Assembly: GCA_027625915.1 (NCBI GenBank)
Contig: JANTQA010000047.1
Coordinates: 4,092,001-4,156,000 of the forward strand
Source of the DNA: Anaeramoeba flamelloides
Taxonomy: Eukaryota; Metamonada; Anaeramoebidae
DNA length: 64,000 nt
Direction of reading: 5' to 3'
Numbering within the stretch: the first letter of the stretch is position 1; each line of letters opens with the position of its first letter. The notes beneath the pieces are model-generated. The model ran no database searches. It saw only the letters and a program-made list of their open reading frames with translations, and was not told where the DNA came from. Below are positions 12,334 through 22,100 of the stretch, one piece after another. Made by a program: the position numbers and the translations under genes.

Positions 12334-12995
12334 CGAAATTACAAATTCGTTGGAAAGGAATTCAGACCAAACACAAAAAAATGTTGATTAAAAATCTTTT
12401 AGGATCGTTTTTCTTTTTCCACATATTCTTAACTTTCATGAAAATGGTAGTGTTTTGTGTTGGGAATTTGTTTGGAATTTTTTAATTCCAAAAAAGCAAT
12501 ATTCAACAAAAATTTTCCTCTTTTCGATTTACTTAAGTGTTGTCAGTCACAATTTCAAAATTGTTCTGAAAGGTTTTTTTCAAACCACAAAAAAGCGGTA
12601 AAGAGAAAAATATGAAAAGCAACATTTTTGTCTGGTTACATGATTATTAACCAAACTACTTTACATAAAAAAATTATGATCAAATTTTAAAGTTGTTGAT
12701 TTTATTTATTCCACTTTTTTACAAAACAATTATTAAATCGAAGAAAGTGGTTTTTGAGCCTAAACCTTTGTGAATCAGAGATCCGGTTTTTTTGTTTTTT
12801 TCTTCTTTAAAATAATTAAATTAGATCGAAAGCAATATTGATCTTATTTCAAAGTAAATTTTGTGATTAACTATTTTAAGGTACGGATAACTTAATATTT
12901 TCATGTAGTTTTGGTGGAAGAGTTGTATCTAATGATACAAATATAAACTCTTTTTGTGGATTTTGAATAAATATAAAAAAACAATTGTCAAAATT

Positions 12996-13178
12996 TACTG
13001 GTATTTGAATTATAAAAGGGAAAAAATTTTCATTTTATTTCTTTTAGATTTTTGTTTAACAAATAGAGATCTCGGAGCCACAAATTACAATCTAGTTCTT
13101 TGAGAGTTGTATATATAAAAGCAAAAATATTGAATAGGAAGTGAAAGTTTTTCCCCATTTATAATACCAATACCAGTA
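12996..13178. repeat. Palindromic MITE, family M1, copy 4
   Basis: Intact inverted ends are TACTGGTATTTGAATTATAA and ATACCAGTA. The family blocks AAAAAATTTTCATTT and GGAAGTGAAAGTTTTTCCCC are both present. The length is 183 bp. The interior ACAAATTACAATCTAGTTCT matches copies at 36.5 and 44.0 kb. Confidence 0.85.
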
Positions 13179-13528
13179 AGTAAACAATTTTAGTTCTGAA
13201 CTAAATGCCAATTTATCAGTTCCTATCATATCAAAAAAAAACTTTTCATTTTCCCCAACCAAAGATTTTAAAATAATTATTTCAAAATTAAAAATGATTA
13301 CCAAAGTTGGTAATGTACAGCAATTTTATTGAGTCAGTTCAACTTGTTCAAAATAACCAAATTTTAAAAAAAATAAGTTTAAAAAATTAATAAGTTGAAA
13401 GTAATTGTATTTTTTCATTTTTTTCCCATTTTCTAAAATTTTACTTTTTGAATTTGTTGATTATGGTTTTTTAGTATTAGACCAAGTGAATGAATAAAAT
13501 TATATCTTTATCTTCTAATTTTTATTTT

Positions 13529-14445
13529 TATTGATATTTTAATTATAAATGGGAAAATATTTTGACTTAAGGGATTAGCGTCTACAAAGGAGAAGCCTCG
13601 GATCAAAGTATGTTGTTATTGGTTGTTAACCACATTAGTGTTCTTGTTTCAAATGTCTATAAAAAATCGATTAGTCAACTAGTAATATTTGTTAATCATC
13701 AATTAAAAATGATCTTTGTATTAGTAAAAAAAAAAAAGAATTTCAGAATAAAATCTGCATTTCGCCACAAATTTAAAGGTTGAATTATCAATATTCAGAC
13801 TACAAAGTCACAAAATATCTTTGTTAAATTTGTGACGAAAAGTAGATTAGTTACTAAAAAATACCTTTTTTGAAAATTAAATAAATAACAAATAAATTTT
13901 TTTTATAAATTATTTCTCAAATCATGGAAATATATTGATTCTATAAGTATCTTTATCAAAAGCAAACAAAACTAATCAGTCTTTGTTGCTTTTATTTTGA
14001 TCATTATTGAGTTAATCTTTGAAATTCAAAAATTATAAAAATAGTTACTTTTGGAAGTTCTAAATCTAAATAATTAAATAATTGAATACTGTATTTTGGG
14101 TTTTTATTTTTAGATTTGGTAAAAGAAAGTAAAAAAAATAATTTCCAAAATGAAAATTTTTTAATTGTGATCCTTTAAGTAAAAAATTTTCTAATTTATT
14201 GTGCAATAAGATTTATAATAGATTTTTTAGAGCTATTTGAGCCATGGTTCACTAATATCATTTACACCCAATTACAGCATACTTTGATTATAGAGAAATC
14301 TATGGTTAGGCTAATCACTTAATTTTCATTTTTTGATTTCAAATAGAGCCACAAATTATAACATACTTCTTTTGTAATCCCCAGTTAAAAAAAAAAAAGA
14401 ATAATGAAGTGAAATTTTTCAACATTTAGAATTCAAATACCAGTC
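13529..14445. repeat. Palindromic MITE, family M1, copy 5, split by an insertion
   Basis: The left arm (13529-13566, TATTGATATTTTAATTATAA) and the right arm (14323-14445, ending CAAATACCAGTC) are separated by a 748-bp TTAA-flanked element. With the insertion and one TTAA removed, the joined arms line up with M1 copies at 36.5 and 44.0 kb across the junction, so the MITE is the older of the two. Confidence 0.82.
13571..14318. mobile_element. Non-autonomous TTAA-flanked DNA element, copy 1
   Basis: The 748-bp element is bracketed by TTAA on both sides (13567-13570 and 14319-14322). Its left end is GGGATTAGCGTCTACAAAGG and its right end, inverted, begins AGTGATTAGCCTAAC, giving short imperfect terminal repeats. 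A second copy lies at 30084-30839 and is similar along its whole length. No transposase frame is present. A TTAA target is typical of piggyBac, but piggyBac ends usually start CCY, so superfamily assignment from the target alone is tentative. Confidence 0.8.
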
Positions 14446-14690
14446 TTAGTATTTGAAAAATTAAATTTAGCAAATTTGACTTCATTTCTAATCCAAAAAA
14501 CCAAAATTTCCATTCTTATTCTTAATTTGCCCAAAATAAATTTAATTCAAAATATAGACTAGAAAAAGTCTCAAACAAATAAATTGAGATCATAAATATG
14601 ATAACTATCTTTTTTGATCTCGTTTTTATAAAAGAAAAATATAAAAATGAAGTGAAAATTTTATCGAATTTATTAATTCAAATATCATAA
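14446..14690. repeat. Degenerate M1 MITE, copy 6
   Basis: It directly abuts copy 5. The left end is TTAGTATTTGAAAAATTAAA and the right arm reads AATGAAGTGAAAATTTTAT then TTCAAATATCATAA. It is the most decayed of the two-ended copies. Confidence 0.45.
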
Positions 14691-15596
14691 TTGAAAAAAA
14701 TAAAAAAAAAAGTTGAATTTTGAGGAAAAAATTTAGTATTTTGAAAGATTAAAAGAGTTGGGGTAGAAAATGAAAAATTGTCAAAGTTCTATATAAATAG
14801 AATCCCGGAAAGATTGGGTTTTTTTTTTTTTTTTAGTGAAGAAAAAAAGGATTTTTGTATAACTATTTTTGTTAATAGTGTAAGTAAGTTTTACTAACGA
14901 GTTAACTTAATTCAATAAAAAAAATATATTGTTCATCAAGAGGATTTTTTTTTCACTTTTAATTTTAATACTATTGATGTTGTTATATAAATTCGGTTTT
15001 AATTTTTATCCAATGGCTTTATTTTTTAGAGTACCGATGTACTTTATATTCATTAAGTATTTTTAGTAATACTTTCTTTTTGAATTCCCGGTGGAGTAAA
15101 ATTTCATAACATCATTTCTTGTCAAAAAATGATTATTTTTCAAGGGGAAAGATAATTACTGAACCCCTTCCCCTGCCACCCCTTAATTTTTTTCAAAAAG
15201 TTTTTTTTTTAGGATTTAGTTTTATAATTCAATCATTTAATTATAAACAATTCATTTGGATTTTAATTTTATTTTGCCCATCTTTTTTTAAACAATTACC
15301 TAACCATTTTTCTTTCTTTAATTTATTCTTTCTTTTTGAATTTCAGCCTATTTTGTTTAATTTTTTAGTACAGTAGAATTTTTACTTTGATAGATTTTTA
15401 TTTTGTTGATAATCTCCAAATTTTGTAGCCTGACCGAATTTCTTTATTTTTTTTAGATTGCTTTTCAGAATCAGTCATTTATTCTAGTTGGGTAGAATTG
15501 ATAATTAAATCAACAATAAATTCTTTAATTAAAAAAATAGTATTCAAAATCATTTATAAACCAAATATTTCAACTAACTAAATATTTATATATATT

Positions 15597-16622
15597 TATA
15601 AACTCAATTCCAAAAATTGGGGCACACCTTCAAAATCAATTTAATTCTAAGAAAAGTGATATTTGACTCTTAAATAGAAACATTAGATATTAACAATCAA
15701 TGTAAATAATTTTAAAGTTAATTATTTATCATTTTTTTTCATTATTTTTTGATTTTTGATTTTCAATAATTTTTTTGATTTTTTTGGATTCTTTTTTTTT
15801 CAAAACTTTTCGAAAATCTCAAAATCACTTTAAAATGAAATTTAAAAGTTTTCATTCTGATCACAAAAAAAAAATTTTTTTTTTCTCTCAAAAAGAAAAA
15901 AGATTTTTTTTTTATCAAGAAAAAATTTTTTGAAAAAAAATCATGATATGGGGTGCTAGAACACATTGCCTACAAACAGACCTTATTATCATTAATGGAA
16001 GTGTGAATACTGAATGTATTATCAAAAAAATCAAATGTAATTCAACTCGCCAATTCAGAATATGGTGAATTGAAATGGATTTTCCAAAAGGATGGAGCTT
16101 GTCCACATACTTCAAAAAAAAAACTCAAACTTACTTAAATCGGGGATGTAATGTTCTGGGCCCTTGACCCCCAATTCCACAAATTTAAATCCAATTGGGA
16201 ATTTATGGATACTAAACTGAAAAATTGTAACCAAAAAAAGAAGAAGAATTTTTAAAATTTTCACTAATGTATGGAATACTTTGAGTTGGGAAACCTTAGA
16301 AAATTAGTAAACTCTATATTTAAAAGGATAGATTTAGTTATCCAAAGACAAGCTGAATCTATTAATAGTTTATAATAATTTTTCTTTCAATAAAAATGGA
16401 TTTTTTGGTAACCGTGTTCCAAAAATAGGGGCACACTTTTTTTTATTTTTTCTTTTTTATTTTTTGAATTGAATTTTAAATTTACTATAAAATTTATAAA
16501 TAGTATTAATTAAATATTTTCGGGTCTTTTATTATTTTAATGTTTAAGTATTATGTATTTTGGAGTATATTTTTATTAATGCAATTTTTTTTTATGTCCC
16601 ATTTTTTGGAATTGAGTTTATA
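15597..16622 (+). pseudogene. Decayed Tc1/mariner transposon with transposase remnant
   Basis: The left terminus TATAAACTCAATTCCAAAAA is inverted at 16597-16622. Between them, plus-strand frames give recognisable transposase pieces: SFHSDHKKKIFFF with the first catalytic Asp near 15859; KKIMIWGARTHC near 15950; WIFQKDGACPHT with the second Asp at 16091-16093; NLNPIGNLW near 16190, where the expected acidic third residue is Gly; and the C-terminal WETLRKLVNSIFKRIDLVIQ ending at a stop at 16375. Several in-frame stops and frame changes show it is dead. A further end in the left-hand orientation at about 16418 (TTCCAAAAATAGGGGCACAC) suggests a roughly 200-bp mariner MITE nested at its right side. 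Confidence 0.82.
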
Positions 16623-17683
16623 TAAGGTATTTCCAAAAAAGTGGGGAATTTTTTTTTTACATTTCATAAAAAATAATCTTTTTTAGTGATGGTAATAATT
16701 AATCAACTATACCAAATTAAGTTTAATATTTATACTGATTGAATCAACCACCTATGTATTTAATTCAAAGCATGTTTGTTGAAATATTCCCAAAAAATGA
16801 AAAAAAAAATAGCACTTTTTTTGGTTAAAGCAATGTACGACCAATTTCAATAAAAAACCGGAAATATGTAAAGGGTACAAATTATTTTTTAAACAAGAAA
16901 ATGCAGTTATATGTTTTTAATTATATTGTAAATTTTGTTGAGATTATACAAGTTATGAAAATATTCTTTTCGATCAAAAATAAAATAATAAACACCAATT
17001 TTCACCATAAAAAAATATCCGATAAAATCGAGATCATAAATTTTAATATATCTTATTTCTGCAATACAATACTAAGAAACAAATTGAATTATTATCAAGA
17101 ATCTATAAATATTATTTAATGATTTTATCTATTTAAATCATTTTTTGAAGAATGGGTTACATAAATATATTTTAAAATAAATTTGCCCACATTCTTGGAA
17201 ATAGCTTAGATTTAAAAACCGATCCTTTATAATATTTTGCTAAAAATATGTATGACATTTATTTTTATAAAATATTTATTTGTTTGGAAATATCTACACT
17301 TTTGGGATTCTAAATTTATGTTATCCGTTTAAGTATCTCTGGAAAAAATCCATAAAATTATGAAATTATTTCTTTTTTGTTATTAATTAATGGTAGAGTT
17401 ATAAAATTGGGGATTGACCATTATGTTTAGAAATACCTTTTATCTTTTTTTTATTATTATTCTACTTCTTTTTTAGCTTTGCATTTCTCGATAAAATCTA
17501 AGAACAAATTTAATTTTTTTAATGCATAAGGTAGATAAAGTGAAAATTTCTCTTAATTTTTGAGAATTGAAAATTTTGAGATAAAAAAAGTTAAAAAAAT
17601 TGCATATTCAAGATTTCAACATACTTTCTCATCCAGTTTTTAATTATTACTTTGTATCGGAATTTTGAATGATAATTATTTTG

Positions 17684-17686
<3 letters not shown>

Positions 17687-17715
<29 letters not shown>
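17687..17715. repeat. (TA)n microsatellite
   Basis: This is a pure TA dinucleotide run of 29 bases. Similar runs occur at 25321-25350, 27560-27596, 48568-48597, 54617-54652, 55882-55912 and 59657-59685. Confidence 0.95.
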
Positions 17716-17719
<4 letters not shown>

Positions 17720-18239
17720 ATCTTTTAGTTTTTTTAATTCTTTAATCTAAATAAAGATACAATTTGGAGTTTCAAATTTTTTATATTGTTTTTTTTTTTA
17801 AAAAAAACTTCCATTTTAATATAATTTGAAAAAAAAAGATCCAAAAATTAAGTTTTATATTATTCAACAAACATTATTATTAAATTTATTTTATTTGATA
17901 AAAATAGTAATTTTCCTTGAAACTCATAATTATTTCAGCAAAAATACACATTTTCACAAAAAAAAATATTTATTAGCATAAAGATATTCCTTAGTGAAAA
18001 ACTTTTTATCCACAGAAAAAAATGAATCTTTTCCTTTTTTTCATAGAAGAATGGGTATAAAAAGTTAAAAGTTTGATGTTATCTTTTACAAAATTTATAC
18101 GGATTGAGTTAAATCTGTTGAGTTTTTTTTTCTATTCTTTTGAAACCTTGAAATGTACATTTAGATTGTTTTAATTTTTATTTTGATTGTAAAATCGATA
18201 AATTTTCGAAATAAAAACAAAAATTTGACGAAAGTCATT

Positions 18240-18540
18240 GTTAATTTTCTTTTTATTTTAAAAATTAAAAAAAAATAACAGTTATCTCTTCCAGAATTCA
18301 AAAAAATAGAGTAAAACCTATATTTTTCTCCATTCTTTTGATTTTTGGAAAAGCGCCTTTATCTTTTCTTGAGTTTTCTGTATATTTAGTAAATCAATAG
18401 ATTTTCGTTAGGTTTTTTTGAGTTTTATATTTATTTGGAAAAGATTTAATAAATTTTCTGTTTATTTCACAAAAAAAAAAAACTCGAACACTTAACAAAT
18501 ATAACAGAACACCTCAAGAAAACCTCAGAACTCTGTAGAG
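18240..18540. repeat. Mosaic foldback repeat, family R3, copy 1
   Basis: Modules shared with 32, 38, 45 and 51 kb appear here. They include TCCAGAATTCAAAAAAATAG, a complementary TTCTTTTGATTTTTGGAAAA, AATCAATAGATTTTCGTTAG, GGTTTTTTTGAGTTTTATAT and the inverted AAAACCTC motif. The modules can fold into several hairpins. Confidence 0.65.
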
Positions 18541-18550
18541 CTTGAGTTCC

Positions 18551-18745
18551 TCGGCTGTTTATAGCAAATTACTACTTTGAATTAGAGACATTGTAAAACT
18601 AAGTACGGATTAGTCACATCTCCCAAGTTTAGATCCACTCTATAAATCAAGAGGGATTTTATTTCAATTCCTATCCAGGTTCAATTTTTAAAATCGTCAA
18701 AAAGATCCAAATCAATAAGACGATTTTTTCAAAATTAAAAAAATT
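18551..18745 (-). repeat. Old, 5'-truncated SINE copy
   Basis: The plus-strand text (TTTGAATTAGAGACATTGTA, CACATCTCCCAAGTTTAGAT, AGAGGGATTTTATTTCAATT) is a diverged match to the 3' half of the SINE at 26123-26493. The tRNA-like head is missing. It abuts the R3 foldback repeat. Confidence 0.6.
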
Positions 18746-19146
18746 GAAAAGAGTCAAAATGGTTGGTTGACTTTGTCTCGATCAGCCTCAAAATTTGATA
18801 TCCAAAAAAAAATTCACTATTGCCTTAGAACTTACTATAAACAAATAACTTAAACCATCTTGATTGTTATAATAAAATATGTTCCCAAACTAGAATCAAA
18901 AAATTTCAATTTCCAATAAAAAAAAAAAAAAAAAGATTCTGCAAAAAAATTAAAAAATATCAAATAGATCAAAATATCCTTTTATTAAAATGTATGAATA
19001 TAAATGACTAATAAAATAATTTATAAAAAAATTAAATTTATAGGATCTTATAAAGGTTTTAAATAATTAAAAGTAGAAAATATATCAAAAAAAAAAAAAA
19101 AAAAAGAAAAGAAATTGAAAAAAAAAAACGAATCAATAAAATAAAT

Positions 19147-22100
19147 TTAATTAATGCTTTTCTTTGACTTGGATTGTTTAAGAGGAACTGTTTTATTGAA
19201 AACCAAATGATCACCGGTTGAATCTTCATCTACGACAAAATAACCAAGTCTTTCGAATTGAAATCTATCAAGAGTTTTTATAGTTTGGAGACTAGATTCT
19301 ATTAAACAATTATTTTTGACTGTTAAATAATTTTTATTTAAAACGGTATGCCAATCGTTAACAGTTGATGGGTCTTCGATTTTGATAAGTCTGTCATAGA
19401 GTCTTACTTCTGCTTTTAATAAAGGAACCTTTGGTGTCGAAGAAATCCAATGGATCTTACCCTTTGGTACTCTTTTTTTCTCAAAGTCAGCAACACAATG
19501 GATCTCAAGAACGTTTCCTTCATTGTCTTTGACGAAATCTTTACAGGTAATATTAAATGCATACTTGAGTGTTACTTCTTTGTTTGGAGCAAGACCATAA
19601 TAATCCTTTGAGTCTTCTAATCTGAAATCAGATCTTTCAATATAAATCACATTGGACATTACTAATGGCCTCTTTCCATGGTCAAGCCTTGGATGGTTGG
19701 GGGCCTCAAATACTTGTGTTTCGTTTTCTCCAAAGTTTGAGATTATGACTTTTAATGGATCAATAACGGCGAATTTTCGATCGCAATCCCTATTTAATTC
19801 AGTTCGTAAGACTTGTTCTAATAATAAGACAGAAATTAAACCTTCATCTTTACGAGTGACACCAATTTGTTTACAAAATTCCTTAATTGCAGTTGCAGTA
19901 AATCCCCTTCTTCGGAGGCCACTAATTGTTGGCATAACTGGATCATTCCATCCTTGAACAATTTTTTCTTTGACAAGATATTGAAGTTTTCTTTTGGACA
20001 TAATGGTATGTGTCAAATTTAATCTTCCATATTCCCAGACAATTGGCTTATAAAGTTTTAATGCATCTAAGACCCAATAGTATGATTTTTGTCTGATCTA
20101 TTAAATTTTAATTTTTTTAAAAATAGAATTCAAAACGAATTTAAAATTTAGTTTCATGGTTTGGATTTAATAGAAAAAGTTTCAAAAGTTATTTTTTATT
20201 TACAGCTATTTTAAAGAAGTGAAGACGCTATGTTTTCTAATGTATTGCACAAACTGTTTGATTCACTCTTTGAAGTGGTTTGAACAACACTTTGTAAAAC
20301 TGTAAGTCTTCACTTTTTTAAAATGGACATAATTATTTTTCATTTTTAAATTAGTATTTTTTTTTTTTATTTTTATTTTATTTTATTCATTAAATTTATT
20401 AATTTCGATTAATTTGAATTGAATTCAATATTCTAAGTTTTTTGATCAGTATTACATGATTTTTAAATAAAATCAAAAAAAAAAAAGTTACTATTTAAAA
20501 TAACAAAATCTTGATCATTATTAAATTATATTAAGTTTAAAAAAAGTTTAACATAAAAAGTTTTGAAAAGTATCTCTAAAATAGATGTATTTAATTAGCA
20601 AAACCTTTTTCAGATAAAGAGACAAAACAGTTAACAAACTTCAAGTTCCATATTTTTTTAGGACATTCTTCAAAACTTTTTTTGTTACTCTTTTTTTTTA
20701 AAATTACTTTTCCTTTTCAGGTTGTACAAGATAAAAATAAAAATGAAACCAGAGATCAAAAAAGAAAAAAAAGAATAGAAAAACAAATTATTTACTTGAA
20801 ATTCAAGTGTACAAAGAGAATGTGTAATATTCTCTAATGAATCGATGACACAATGCGAATAATCATAAGAAGGATAAATACACCATTTATTTCCTGTTCT
20901 AGGATGTGATTTGAATTTAATACGATAGGCGATCAAATCTCTCATACACATATTATCGTTTTGCATATCCATTTTCAATCTTAAGGAAGCTTCACCTTCG
21001 TTATAAAATCCTTTTGTCATTAAATCAAATTCTTTAAGACTTTCTTCAATTGGTCGATCTCTCCATGGACTGTTTGTAGCATTTTTTCTTCCAAGTGAAA
21101 TTTCTTCTGATGTTTGGTGGCATACATATGCTAAATCCCTTTTAATCAACTCAATTGCGTAATCATATAAATTTTGATAATAATCGGAAGTATAGGTTAT
21201 TTTGTAAATTTTAAATCCAAACCATGAAACATTTTCAATAATGGAATCAATGTATTCTTGTTTTTCTTTGTCTGGGTTAGTATCATCAAATCTCAAATAA
21301 CAATGTCCATTTTGTTTTTGTGCATATCCGAAATTAAATGTCATTGCTTTTCCATGTCCAATATGTAAAAATCCCTATTTATAAAAGTTGATTTTAAGAA
21401 TTACAATTAATAGTGTGTTTTTTTTGTGTTTTTTTTTGTTTTTTTTGTTTTGTTTTGATAAAAATAATTTAGTGAATTAACCAGAAAAATTAAAAATGAG
21501 AGTTTGAACAGTTATTTTATCATTAACTTTAAAATATGAAATTATTTAAGTTTTTTAAATAGAACGTTTAACTTTTGTAAAAAAATTTTTACAATGACAA
21601 TAAACATGACAATACATTAATTGTTAATTTAGTTCTAATTCCATTTTAAAAAAAAAACTAAAATTTTGATTATAATGTCAAAAGTTAAGAAGGAAAAAAG
21701 GAAAAAAGGAAAAAAGGAAAAAAGGAAAAAAGGAAATAAGGAAAATGGGAAATAAGGAAAAAAGGAAAAAAGGAAAAAAGAAAGGAAGGAAAGAAAGAAA
21801 CAAGTTGATTAAAAATAGAAATTTTTGTTTGAAACAAATGTAGAATAGTCATTGGTCTGTATATTTTTGAGAATTTTAAAACTTAACGAGATATTTTTTG
21901 TTAGAAAAAGTTCCCAAATAAAAGAAGTAGAGAAAAAAAGATAGATAGGCTCTTTTGTGTTTGAAGTTGAAGATATCAAACAAAACATAAAGCACTCAGT
22001 TCACTTGCTTATCATCTAAAATTATTTTCTTTTGTTTTACTATCAAAAAGAAATAATTGGTCAAGTCATTTAAAAAAAGTGTTACTAAAAAGTTTTCAAA

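Larger units (their letters stand above)
12334..19146. other. Repeat-rich intergenic region between the hypothetical gene and QARS1
   Basis: The region holds four M1 MITE copies or parts, a TTAA element, a decayed Tc1/mariner transposon, a (TA)n tract at 17687-17715, a foldback repeat and an old SINE copy, each listed separately. The gaps between them (for example 12350-12990 and 16630-18230) are AT-rich, and I saw no convincing exon in them. Confidence 0.6.

Noticed and set aside
12267-12483. Plus-strand frame of about 70 codons (GSFTFGNFCSSKLQIRWKG...)
   Set aside because: It has no start codon near its beginning, is hydrophobic late, and lies opposite the proposed first exon of the 11.8-kb gene.
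16901-17119. 72-codon plus-strand frame next to the mariner relic
   Set aside because: It is Asn/Ile/Lys-biased and AT-rich like the flanks, with no transposase or other motif.
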